A stretch of 64,000 nt of DNA, from assembly GCA_944381635.1 (NCBI GenBank), contig CALWLY010000006.1, positions 44,464 through 108,463 on the forward strand, in the 5' to 3' direction. The position numbers and the translations under genes were made by a program. Every line of letters begins with the position of its first letter. Within the stretch, counting starts at the first letter, position 1. The stretch comes from an uncultured Lachnospiraceae bacterium. GTDB lineage: Bacteria; Bacillota; Clostridia; Lachnospirales; Lachnospiraceae. Positions 42,936-51,731 of the stretch are shown here, in pieces. The notes beneath the pieces are model-generated. The model was not told the origin of the DNA. It did not search any database and saw nothing but the letters and a program-made list of their open reading frames with translations.

Positions 42936-43769
42936 TTACAGTACTTTTTTAAAGTTGGTAACGCTTTCTGTAACAAGTCTGCGGAATAACGGAGCTGCCT
43001 GGTTAGCTGCTTCCTGCACTTCCTCATGAGTCAGCGGGTTCTCTGTCATACCTGCAGCCAGATTGCATACGCAGGAAATACAGCAGATTTTCATTCCCAT
43101 ATGATTTGCTGCGATTGCCTCTACAACCGTTGACATTCCCACAGCGTCCACTCCAAGGCTGTGCAGTATACGGATTTCTGCCGGAGATTCAAAAGAAGGT
43201 CCTGTCAGCTGAGCATAGATTCCCTCCTTCAGATCAACACCTTCCTCTTTTGCTGTCTGGCGGATGATCTCCTGTAAATCTTCATCGTAAACATGAGTCA
43301 TATCCGGGAAACGCACTCCCAGCTCGTCCATATTTGCTCCGATCAGCGGATTGGGCGCCCATACAGAAATGTGGTCTGTCAGCATCATAAAGTCTCCGGC
43401 TTTGAAGGAAGGATTGATTCCGCCGGAAGCGTTTGTCAGGAACAGAATTTTTGCTCCCATAAGCTTCATCAGACGTGTGGGAAGTACCACATCGGAAATA
43501 GGATATCCTTCGTAATAATGCACGCGGCCTTTCATACATACGACCGGCACGTCATTTACATAACCAAAAATAAACTTTCCGGCATGACCCGGTACTGTGG
43601 AAACGGGGAATCCTTCGATTTCACTGTAGGAAATTTCTGCTTCCACGCGGATGGTATCCGCGTAATCGCCAAGTCCGGAACCAAGAACAATAGCCACCTC
43701 CGGTTTAAAATCTACCTTTGCCTTTACACTTTCATAACATTTCATCAGTTTTTCGTATGCCTGATTCAT
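42936..43769 (-). CDS. Purine nucleoside phosphorylase
   Basis: 277 residues, trimeric PNP type. Motifs: VLGSGLGDYADTI (phosphate loop), VVCMKGRVHYYEGYP, LFLTNASGGINPSFKAGDFM, and the base-binding LTGPSFESPAEIRIL with VGMSTVVEAIAANHMGM. It splits inosine and guanosine with phosphate. AAAGGAGGATTTTTAA precedes the ATG. First gene of the salvage run. Confidence 0.95.
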   Translation of the reverse strand: MNQAYEKLMKCYESVKAKVDFKPEVAIVLGSGLGDYADTIRVEAEISYSEIEGFPVSTVPGHAGKFIFGYVNDVPVVCMKGRVHYYEGYPISDVVLPTRLMKLMGAKILFLTNASGGINPSFKAGDFMMLTDHISVWAPNPLIGANMDELGVRFPDMTHVYDEDLQEIIRQTAKEEGVDLKEGIYAQLTGPSFESPAEIRILHSLGVDAVGMSTVVEAIAANHMGMKICCISCVCNLAAGMTENPLTHEEVQEAANQAAPLFRRLVTESVTNFKKVL

Positions 43770-43793
43770 TTAAAAATCCTCCTTTTTACTATT

Positions 43794-46130
43794 CTAAATA
43801 TGGGTGATCACTGCTTCGCAGTTTCCCTCTATCTGTATTTTTTCCGTTCCCTTCGGAAGAAAAATACTGTCTCCCGCCCGGAAGGAAAGCATATCGCTTC
43901 CGCTTTTCATCGTTCCCTCTCCTCTCACGCAGACAAAAGAGGCGAAGGAATTTTCACCTACCGTGAAATCCATCTTTCCGAAAATTTCACAGCTTGCGCT
44001 CTCAAAATATTTACACCTGCTCAGAACACGCACGCGGTATTCTTCTTTTTCCATCGTTTCATCCTGAAACTTCGGCATCTCGTAACGGCTGAGATTCAGC
44101 ACATCCAGGGCTTTTTCTATATGAAGCTGACGTCTGTTTCCATATTTATCCACACGGTTGAAATCGTACAGACGATACGTACAGTTGGAACTTTGCTGGA
44201 TTTCACACACCATTACTCCCTTGCCGATGGCATGCACGGTTCCTGTCGGAATAAAGTAAGCCTGTCCCTTCTTTACAGGGATCCAGTTTAACAGAGACAA
44301 AATGGTATCGTCATGAATCGCCTGCTTTACTTCTTCCTTTGTCACATCTCTTTTAAAGCCGCAGTAAATCCCGGCGTCATCCTCGCATTCCAGAACATAC
44401 CACATCTCATTTTTTCCATATTCATTTTCTTTCTCCAGCGCGTAATCATCATCGGGATGTACCTGAATGGAAAGAAAATCTCTGGTATCGATCAACTTCA
44501 CAAGCAGAGGGAAATCCCTCATGGACTGACATTTCCATCCCCAGTTTTCCCGTCCGATTCTGGACAAATATTCGGCAAACAGCATTCCTTTGTATCTGCC
44601 GCTGGCAACAATACTCTGTCCTGCATCGTGGGCGGAAAGTTCCCAGCTTTCTGCGATCACATCGTAATCGCACTTCTTTCCGTAAACGTCCCGAAGTCTG
44701 GTTCCTCCCCACAGGTAGTCCTTAAATGCCGGCAGCAATTTTACAAAAGGCTCCGGATGGTAGCCAAGTTCTGCCTCCGTCAAGTCCTTGCTTTTTACCG
44801 AAATCAGGTCTCTTTCCTGAACTTCCAGACCTGTGGAGATTTCCATAAAAATCAGAGGTTCCTCGCCAATATTGGAAATCTGATGGGTTGTATTTTCCGG
44901 CACTTCGATTGTGTCGTTGGCGCCGTATTCCTTTTCCATGCCCTCCAGACTGATCTTTGCCTTGCCGCAGACAATGATCCAGTGTTCTGTACGTCTTGCA
45001 TGCTGATGGGCATAAATCGTTTTTCCCTGCGTGATCACAACCTTGCGCACAACATATCGTTCTTCCACCGTGAGCAATTCGTAGGTTCCCCAGGGTTTAT
45101 ATATAACCCGTCCGCGATCAAAATATCCCTGCATGGACGGATTTTCTTTCATCATATCCTTAAGCTTATCCGAAGCTCCCGTTTTTCCCACATAAACGGC
45201 ATCGTCGGTGCTGACGATCGTCACATCCTTTAAACTGTTAGCCACTACAATGCTGCGGCTGCTCTGGTTGATCACAGTTGTGTTCTCGCAGTCGTAGACT
45301 ACCTGCTTGTCTTTATCCGGATCCAGCTTGGTCGCCGCCAGATCCTCCAGGCTTCCGATATCCTGCCAGGAAAAGGTGCTCCGCACTACCTTTCCTCTTT
45401 TTGTCTTTTCAAAAACCGTCTTTTCTATAGGAAGAGCTTCGATTCCTTCCAGCACCTCTTTGGAATAGGACGTGTGCTTTCCGTTTACTTTCCGCATAAA
45501 AAAGGCTGCCTGACACGAATTATAAACCCATGGGAAATTTCCCTGCAGTTCCTGCATCAGATCGCCTATCCGGAACAAAAACATACCGCTGTTGATCAGA
45601 TAGTCTCCGGCTTCCTGATAGCTTCTGGCCGTATCGGCATCCGGTTTTTCCACAAATTTCAGGACCTGATCTCCCTTGTATTTCAGGTAGCCAAAGCGGG
45701 TATCCGGTTTCAGGATCGGCATACCGAACGTGATCAGAAAGCCCTTTCTTGCCAGCTCTGCCGCCTGCAGAATGTTCTCCTTATAGCCCTCTCCTTCAAT
45801 CAGATGGTCAGACGCCACCACAAACATCAGCTCCGAGAGGGGGAACTGCATGCAGGATAAAATGATTGCCGCAGTTGTCTTTCTGCCCACTTCCTCTAAC
45901 ACAAGCCTGTAGGTGATTCCCTGAAAAGCTTTCATCTGATTTTCCACGATAAACTGATATTCCTTGTTCGTCACAATAATAAATTCATCGCAGAAAGGAA
46001 TATTTCTCGCAATCGTTTCCTGAAAAATAGAATGATTTTTCTGTATTGTAATAAACTGCTTAGGGTAGTTTTTCCGGGAAAGCGGCCAGAGCCTGTCTCC
46101 CCTTCCCCCTGCCAGCACCATACATTTCAT
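43794..46130 (-). CDS. Fused mannose-1-phosphate guanylyltransferase / type II PMI with added type I mannose-6-phosphate isomerase
   Basis: 778 residues. Residues 1-270: nucleotidyltransferase (MVLAGGRGDRLWPLSRKNYP, VVASDHLIEGEGYKEN, FVEKPDADTA). About 335-455: cupin of the bifunctional type II enzyme (GRVIYKPWGTYELL, QHARRTEHWIIV). About 460-778: a complete type I isomerase (LLPAFKDYLWGGTRLRDVYG, LSIQVHPDDDYALEKE, FIPTGTVHAIGKG). The last part carries its own zinc motif QVHPDD and ligand His, so the chain has two isomerase domains. It would lead from fructose-6-phosphate to GDP-mannose, for capsule or glycan synthesis. Confidence 0.92.
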   Translation of the reverse strand: MKCMVLAGGRGDRLWPLSRKNYPKQFITIQKNHSIFQETIARNIPFCDEFIIVTNKEYQFIVENQMKAFQGITYRLVLEEVGRKTTAAIILSCMQFPLSELMFVVASDHLIEGEGYKENILQAAELARKGFLITFGMPILKPDTRFGYLKYKGDQVLKFVEKPDADTARSYQEAGDYLINSGMFLFRIGDLMQELQGNFPWVYNSCQAAFFMRKVNGKHTSYSKEVLEGIEALPIEKTVFEKTKRGKVVRSTFSWQDIGSLEDLAATKLDPDKDKQVVYDCENTTVINQSSRSIVVANSLKDVTIVSTDDAVYVGKTGASDKLKDMMKENPSMQGYFDRGRVIYKPWGTYELLTVEERYVVRKVVITQGKTIYAHQHARRTEHWIIVCGKAKISLEGMEKEYGANDTIEVPENTTHQISNIGEEPLIFMEISTGLEVQERDLISVKSKDLTEAELGYHPEPFVKLLPAFKDYLWGGTRLRDVYGKKCDYDVIAESWELSAHDAGQSIVASGRYKGMLFAEYLSRIGRENWGWKCQSMRDFPLLVKLIDTRDFLSIQVHPDDDYALEKENEYGKNEMWYVLECEDDAGIYCGFKRDVTKEEVKQAIHDDTILSLLNWIPVKKGQAYFIPTGTVHAIGKGVMVCEIQQSSNCTYRLYDFNRVDKYGNRRQLHIEKALDVLNLSRYEMPKFQDETMEKEEYRVRVLSRCKYFESASCEIFGKMDFTVGENSFASFVCVRGEGTMKSGSDMLSFRAGDSIFLPKGTEKIQIEGNCEAVITHI

Positions 46131-46236
46131 GATTGGTTATCCTTTCTTACCGGCACTTCTTTCTTCTACTAAATAATATAATCGAAAGTACAGATTAACA
46201 CAAGCAATTTCTGGTTGATATCTATGTTTATGAAAA

Positions 46237-46370
46237 AGTGTGCGCTTTAGCGCATACTTGCGCCGAAGCGCGGTTGCATCAGCAACCATTTTCCTTGAGC
46301 GCGGAGTGCGCATCCACAGCGGAGCGTTTTTTTATACGATAGAAAAGAACTTTTCTATCGTATAAAAAAA
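46237..46370. repeat. Compound hairpin repeat, copy 3
   Basis: Same plan as 11935-12066: AGTGTGCGC TTTA GCGCATACT, GCGCCGAAGCGC, GGTTGC ATCA GCAACC, TTTTCCTTGAGCGCG, GCGCATCCACAGCGGAGCG, then TTTATACGATAG...CTATCGTATAAA with T and A runs outside. Base changes relative to copies 1 and 2 keep the stems paired. It lies upstream of the GDP-mannose gene and downstream of the XRE gene. Confidence 0.85.
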
Positions 46371-46494
46371 GAGGATGCAGCAAAAGGTCTGTGACATTGT
46401 GCATCTTTCTACGATATTTCAGGGAAAATCTCAGTTTCTCATGGAAACATCGTGAAAGCAACAACTCCTGACTTTTTGCTGTATCCTCTTTTTT
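46364..46494. terminator. Long hairpin, probable bidirectional terminator
   Basis: AAAAGAGGATGCAGCAAAAGG (46367-46387, split here as arm) pairs with ACTTTTTGCTGTATCCTCTTTT near 46471-46492. A and T runs flank both sides. It closes the XRE gene on the minus strand. Confidence 0.7.
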
Positions 46495-46528
46495 CGCGTA
46501 CGAATTTTCCGCTTTACCCGACGGTCTT

Positions 46529-46843
46529 TTAAAAGTTCTCAGGCTTTTCGTCCTCTGCGTACTCCTCGGAAATCTCTTCCTCCGGAGAATGTTCCTTTGC
46601 TTCTCCAAATTTGCGGTTTTTGTCCGCACCCGGGAAATTTTTGTCCTTTGTTCTTCCAAGCAAATAGTCCGCTGACACGTTGTAATAATCGCAGAGCATC
46701 GGAATATAACGCAGCGGCATTGCATTTTCTCCTCTCTCGTAGCGAGAATACACTCTCTGGTCAATATGCAAATACGCTGCAATCTCTTTTTGCTTTACAT
46801 CGTTATCTTCTCTTAGCCCCTTCATAATAGCGATATAATCCAT
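46529..46843 (-). CDS. XRE-family transcriptional regulator
   Basis: 104 residues from the ATG at 46843; GAGGTG lies about 11 bp upstream and a TTG at 46861 has no ribosome site. The helix-turn-helix is LREDNDVKQKEIAAYLHID then RVYSRYERGENAMPLRYIPM, followed by YYNVSADYLLGRTKDKNF, a common end of this class. A long acidic tail (EHSPEEEISEEYAEDEKPE) closes the protein. Targets unknown. Confidence 0.9.
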   Translation of the reverse strand: MDYIAIMKGLREDNDVKQKEIAAYLHIDQRVYSRYERGENAMPLRYIPMLCDYYNVSADYLLGRTKDKNFPGADKNRKFGEAKEHSPEEEISEEYAEDEKPENF

Positions 46844-47089
46844 ACCTGTACTGCACCTCAAATCTATCTGTTTTTCCAGAATCTACTAATTTTTCCATAG
46901 TTTATCATATTTCGTTACACGGTATTTTGTTTTACTATTTATCTATGGTAAAAAAATTACGTTTTGAGGGTATGGCCTCCGCAAATTGCCGGAGAAAAAT
47001 CGCCCTGTCGGGAATTTGGGATGAAATCACTGGCGCATATTCATGCCGAATCCAGCATCTTATTTGTTCCTTCCAGTATATTCTTTTTT

Positions 47090-47719
47090 CTACTTCATAG
47101 CTTCAGTTATTGTCTCTGCAAATATTCTGCTGATCACTTCATAACCATCCTTGGAGGGATGTACTCCATCCGGAAAATACTTTTCCATCTCATCGAAGGT
47201 AAAACCGGTGGCTTCCTGCATGTCTATAACTGTACAGCCCAACCGCTCCCCCGCTGCCTTAACAGCTTGGATATATACGCCCTGGGTAAGCCCCGCCTTA
47301 TTAGGTACCACCCGGGCATCTCCCTCCTGCTCCCCGCCGTCAGGAGCCTGGAACCGCAAATTTGGAGTAGGCAGAATAATTTTTACCGCCGGATTTATTT
47401 CCTTCAGTATCCGAACAGCTTCGTTGAGAGCTCCATTGAAAGTATTTACATCCCCGGAATCCTCATCACCGGGCAGGTTTCCAAAATACCAGTCGTTTGT
47501 GCCATACCACAGTATCACTACATCTGCATCCGGGTGTCTGTTCTCTTTCTTCTGAATAACCTCTATGCCGCTGTTTGCCACCGCAGCCGCCAGAGTAGTG
47601 GCTGCAATGGAATGATTGTAGACTTTTTCCAGCCCCAAGGCATCCTGCAGCAAATGTGCGTATCCATTTTCTCCATATTCTTCTGTGGAAATACTGTCTC
47701 CGTAAATTGCTAAAATCAT
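47090..47719 (-). CDS. SGNH/GDSL hydrolase
   Basis: 209 residues without a signal peptide. Block I is IYGDSISTEEYG with the nucleophile Ser, block III LWYGTNDWYFGN, and block V FPDGVHPSKDGYEV with the Asp and His. It should be a cytoplasmic esterase, perhaps removing acetyl groups from sugars, which would suit the carbohydrate locus that follows at 48425, but they are separated by an SRAP gene. Confidence 0.9.
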   Translation of the reverse strand: MILAIYGDSISTEEYGENGYAHLLQDALGLEKVYNHSIAATTLAAAVANSGIEVIQKKENRHPDADVVILWYGTNDWYFGNLPGDEDSGDVNTFNGALNEAVRILKEINPAVKIILPTPNLRFQAPDGGEQEGDARVVPNKAGLTQGVYIQAVKAAGERLGCTVIDMQEATGFTFDEMEKYFPDGVHPSKDGYEVISRIFAETITEAMK

Positions 47720-47769
47720 TGTATCTTCCTCCTGAAAGCTGTTTTTCTTAAAATTACTGCTATCTGTTT

Positions 47770-48375
47770 TTATAAGTCCTGAAACAGGCTCATCTGCACA
47801 AATCCCTCTTCCCGGCTTTTCTCCCTTTCCAGTTCCGGAAAATGACCATTCAAAATTTTTCCGGCTGCCTGTCTATTTTCCAGCCACAGTTCGATGTCAT
47901 TCCGGTGCAGCAATACCGGCATTCGATTATGAATCCCAAGCATACACCCTTCCGCTTCTCTTGTCAGAATCGTAAAATAACTCTGCGCCGGGTCTTTGTG
48001 ATAAATCCCCGCCATGAACAGAATTTCTTCCGGTGCAAAAAAATCATATTTTTCCTTTTTACCGATTCCGTTTTGCTTCCATTCATAAAATCTCACCGCC
48101 GGGATCACGCAGCGTCTGTTCTCATAATCCGCCCGAAACATGGGCTTTTCCCGTACAGATTCTGCTCTTGCGTTAAAGATAACCTTTTTGCCGTCAGGTG
48201 CAGGATAGCCCCATTTCAACACAGACGCCGTCATTTTGCCCTGAACAAGATATAAGATCAATGCCTCCTGAGAGGGATAAACATCTCCCTCCGGCAGGTT
48301 CAGACTATAATTTCCCCCGCATAGTTTTTCTGTTTCACTTAATATTCTGTCATCGGTATAATATCTTCCGCACAT
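47770..48375 (-). CDS. SRAP protein (YedK/HMCES, abasic-site DNA-protein crosslinker)
   Basis: 201 residues. Cys2 (MCGRYYTDD) is the residue that crosslinks to abasic sites in single-stranded DNA. Conserved partners: FNARAESVREKPMFR (Asn), VRFYEWKQNG (Glu) and GIHNRMPVLLH (His). Full length for the family. It protects abasic sites during replication. Monocistronic. Confidence 0.95.
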   Translation of the reverse strand: MCGRYYTDDRILSETEKLCGGNYSLNLPEGDVYPSQEALILYLVQGKMTASVLKWGYPAPDGKKVIFNARAESVREKPMFRADYENRRCVIPAVRFYEWKQNGIGKKEKYDFFAPEEILFMAGIYHKDPAQSYFTILTREAEGCMLGIHNRMPVLLHRNDIELWLENRQAAGKILNGHFPELEREKSREEGFVQMSLFQDL

Positions 48376-48424
48376 AGGTTTTCCCCTCTCCCTACACTTT
48401 TAAATCGCTCTTAGTGTTCATCTG

Positions 48425-50290
48425 TCACCGAATATCACGATATTTTGCCGGTGTAAGTCCCTCATATTTCTGAAATGTCTTGATAAAATGAGACACATTG
48501 GAATAACCTGTTTGCTGGCACACGTCTGCAATACTGGCATTTTTATTCTGCAGCAATTTCTTAGCCTCCACCATTCTTAATCTGGTCAGATATTCTTTAT
48601 AATTCATGCCAGTTTGCTGTTTGATCAGTCTGCACAGATACGGTGAGGTAATATGTAATTCTGTTGCTACCAAATCCAGACTCAAATCATATCGGGTAAA
48701 ATTTTCATCGATATATTTCACCGCATAAGCCGCAGTAGCACTCTGTTTTTTGAAATCTTCTGTATTTTCATCCTTCAATTTTTCTGCTTCCTCTAACTCT
48801 TGTTTTGTTTCTGAAAATCCAACTGAACCTTGCTGATTGTCTGAAATCTTTTTTGTATTTTCAGGTTCTTCCTTCTTCTTTTCACTTCCTATTTCGTGGA
48901 TCTGCTGTATGTCACGACACATTCCCTGTAACTTCACCTCTGCCCGAACCTCTTTTGCTTCAAGCAGGGAAACCAGAGCTTCCCAGGCATCTTCTATCTG
49001 ATACTCCTCCTCGGCAGATACCAGAATTTCCATCTGATCTTCATTTTTCCAAAAAGCATAAACACTGACTCCTTCATCGGAAAGTTCTTCCGCCGCAGCT
49101 GCCAGTTCTTCCCTGCCTTCTGCCCCCGAAACATTTTCAAAAGCACATGCCAGTTTTCCAAATACAGCTCCGTCCAATCGAATATTTAACATCGCCATTC
49201 TGCTTTGCAAAATCGGAGAATATCCTTCCGACACAATCATACAGAGTATCTGTTCTCTGAGTAAATGGAACTGTTTCTGCAGCCTTTTCCCGTCTTTTTC
49301 TTCTCTTTGAACCATGGAAGCAATCATAGAGTCAATTCTATCCAGTTCATTCGCACCGATTGTGTCCATTTTAATATTATACTTTTTCACAAGTTTTCGA
49401 ATGGGCGCATAACTTTTCCATGCTTCCGCCAATGCAATGATCAGAAGCAGCAATATAATGCCGACCAGAATTGCTGCTTTTTGAGGAGTATATACGTTAT
49501 TCCAATTAAAATAATCATCCGCCTCAGGTCTGAATACTATCCGTATTCTTCCGTTGACAGATGTCGCCTCCAGTGACAAATCATCACCTGTATTTTCCTG
49601 ATCAACCAGAGAAAACAGCGGAAAATCATCGCAATAGATTTCTACACTTCCCGGAAGTTCTCCCGCCATTTGTTCCATTCGTTCTTTCAGCAGCTTTTCC
49701 TTGATTTCAAAGCACAGCACTCCTTCCATCCCGATAGAACTTGCCGCATATTTTTTCAGTGGATAAATCATCAGCACAGAAGAATTGCCAGTTCTTTCCA
49801 AAACATACGAAACAGTACCGTCCTGAAAGGCTTTTTCCACAGCTGTACAGACATTTTCTCTTTCTTTCTCCCGGATTTTGTTCCGGCAATAAACCTTAAA
49901 CGAAGAAGTTGTCCCATCGGAAGTAAAAATAGTATCCGCATCCTCATACTTTAAAAAGAAAAAATCACAAATAGCCGTTGTCCAATTATAATGCTGCAGA
50001 TTTTCCAACATTTCGATTTCCAGATATTTATTTTTTTGAAAAGTATCTTTTCTGAATTCTGCCCTGGAAGCTACATTCAGGGTTATAATCCTCATGGTCT
50101 CTATTTGTTCCTCGATATCATTGACAACGGTGTACATTCTGTTTTTTATAATTCTCAGCTCTTCCTCTTTCATGCTTTCTGCCACGCTCCACATTGCCAG
50201 AGAACACAGCAGTGAAAGCGCAATCAAAACAATACCGACATAAGATATGATATAGCTGTAAAATAAATGTTTTCTATTCTTCCTTCTCAT
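48425..50290 (-). CDS. Membrane-bound AraC-family regulator
   Basis: 621 residues from the ATG at 50290 (GGAAGAAGTT before it; an earlier ATG has no ribosome site). Helix 1 at about 12-32, an extracellular Cache-like domain to about 275, helix 2 AAILVGIILLLLIIALAEAW, a cytoplasmic linker, and a C-terminal AraC domain: YIDENFTRYDLSLDLVATEL, ITSPYLCRLIKQQTGMNYKE, then GYSNVSHFIKTFQKYEGLTP. This architecture is typical of regulators placed beside LplABC-like sugar transporters, and it probably controls the genes 50494-58313. Confidence 0.9.
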   Translation of the reverse strand: MRRKNRKHLFYSYIISYVGIVLIALSLLCSLAMWSVAESMKEEELRIIKNRMYTVVNDIEEQIETMRIITLNVASRAEFRKDTFQKNKYLEIEMLENLQHYNWTTAICDFFFLKYEDADTIFTSDGTTSSFKVYCRNKIREKERENVCTAVEKAFQDGTVSYVLERTGNSSVLMIYPLKKYAASSIGMEGVLCFEIKEKLLKERMEQMAGELPGSVEIYCDDFPLFSLVDQENTGDDLSLEATSVNGRIRIVFRPEADDYFNWNNVYTPQKAAILVGIILLLLIIALAEAWKSYAPIRKLVKKYNIKMDTIGANELDRIDSMIASMVQREEKDGKRLQKQFHLLREQILCMIVSEGYSPILQSRMAMLNIRLDGAVFGKLACAFENVSGAEGREELAAAAEELSDEGVSVYAFWKNEDQMEILVSAEEEYQIEDAWEALVSLLEAKEVRAEVKLQGMCRDIQQIHEIGSEKKKEEPENTKKISDNQQGSVGFSETKQELEEAEKLKDENTEDFKKQSATAAYAVKYIDENFTRYDLSLDLVATELHITSPYLCRLIKQQTGMNYKEYLTRLRMVEAKKLLQNKNASIADVCQQTGYSNVSHFIKTFQKYEGLTPAKYRDIR

Positions 50291-50493
50291 AACTTCTTCC
50301 TTCTCTCTCATATGTGTACTACGGTAAAATCCGATGTCCTTTCAGGATATCTTTCTATTCTATCACATATGCCTGTAACCGACATTTGACGCTCACGGCA
50401 AAACCCTGTTCCCATTCAATATTATTTATTATATCATGTACATTCACAGGCAGAAAAGGAATCTTTTTTCAGGCATATAATACTTGCCCTTTT

Positions 50494-51462
50494 CTATTCC
50501 CCGCCTCGAAATCTTCTCGCCATATTAAAAGTATGCTCCGGGACATTTCCTACTGCATTGTACAGGCATACCGGTCTCCCATTTTCGATATACATCTGCG
50601 GCCTTTCTACATTGGTGTATCTTACAGTTCCCGTTCTCCATTCAATCTCTGTTCCATATGCATAACGAGGCAGGTTTTCCCACTCAATGCCATTTTTTGA
50701 AGTATAAACAACCGCTTCGTTAGGTTTTCCCGCAAGATTCCCTCTCATATCTTTTACAATCATATAATAATTTTTATCCTGATACCAAATAAACGGATCT
50801 TCAATATTTTCATTGAAAATTGGCTGATCTGTCAACCGATAAAATGGGCCTTCCGGTGTTTCTCCCGCTGCCACTCCTAATTTCATAGCTGACCGGTCTT
50901 TCATCAATGACTTATAAATCATTCGTATTCCATCCGGCCCATTGACAACCGCCGGATTGGTCACATAAGTACAATCCCAGCTGTCCTCCACAGGTTCAAG
51001 AATCGGATTGGAGGCGGATGGTTTCAGCGGTTCTTTCAAAGTAGTCCCCACCGCAACGCCTATTTTCTGGTTATACCTGTAAATTTCCGCCTCTTCTGTC
51101 TGTCCCTCGTTCCATTTGCTTGAGTCTCCTGTTGTTCCGATGTAATACAAATAATACCGATTTCCAATTTTCAACGCTGTTGGATTATGTATCATTTCTC
51201 TGCTCCAATTCTGCGTCTTAAGCTCTGTCATTTCACGTACAAACAGAAATGGCCCTTCCGGTTTCTTTCCAACTCCCTGAATAATCGTGGAATGTTCCAC
51301 CCAACCGGAAAATAAGTATTCTTTCTTCCAGGCGGAAGCAAAAATATAATAATCGTCCCCTTCTCTGCACACCGTTCCTCCCCAGACAAACCAACCATCC
51401 AAAGAAAAAAACTGATTAGTTTCTGCCGGAAGAAGTTGGCTTTCAATGATTCCTTTTTTCAT
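50494..51462 (-). CDS. Five-bladed-propeller glycoside hydrolase-like protein (GH43/GH117-like)
   Basis: 322 residues from the ATG at 51462 (AAGGGAAAAGGAAA). Repeated propeller strands are seen: LDGWFVWGGTVCREGDDYYI, IHNPTALKIGNRYYLYYIGT, VTNPAVVNGPDGIRMIYKSL and IEDPFIWYQDKNYYMIVKD. The Asp, Asp and Glu residues usual in such folds occur in these blades (DGW, NPT/NPA, EDPF), but the exact family is not clear. No signal peptide, so it should act inside the cell on imported sugars. It follows a terminator after the lipoprotein gene. Confidence 0.75.
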   Translation of the reverse strand: MKKGIIESQLLPAETNQFFSLDGWFVWGGTVCREGDDYYIFASAWKKEYLFSGWVEHSTIIQGVGKKPEGPFLFVREMTELKTQNWSREMIHNPTALKIGNRYYLYYIGTTGDSSKWNEGQTEEAEIYRYNQKIGVAVGTTLKEPLKPSASNPILEPVEDSWDCTYVTNPAVVNGPDGIRMIYKSLMKDRSAMKLGVAAGETPEGPFYRLTDQPIFNENIEDPFIWYQDKNYYMIVKDMRGNLAGKPNEAVVYTSKNGIEWENLPRYAYGTEIEWRTGTVRYTNVERPQMYIENGRPVCLYNAVGNVPEHTFNMARRFRGGE

Positions 51463-51540
51463 TTTCCTTTTCCCTTTCTTCTGTCTCAATTGCAAAACCT
51501 GCAAAGTAATTTATGTCATTTTTGAAAATTATTTAAATGC

Positions 51541-51616
51541 GAAAAAGCAATGGCCTCTCTTTTCGTATATGGTGAGTGTATTCAAAACATCACTCTGCGA
51601 AAAGAGAGCCATTGCC
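51541..51616 (-). terminator. Terminator or attenuator between the lipoprotein and glycosidase genes
   Basis: On the minus strand GCAATGGCTCTCTTTTCG pairs with CGAAAAGAGAGGCCATTGC (18 bp, one bulge), followed by TTTTTCGC. It probably lowers read-through from the transporter genes into the glycosidase. Confidence 0.85.
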
Positions 51617-51731
51617 CCTGGAGAATCTGCCGCATCGGTCATTTGCACATCATTTTTCTAAAGCTATCCAATATGAAGTTGAAAACCCTGATGCTTTCTC
51701 CAACTATACGCTTTTCTATATTCTTCATGCC

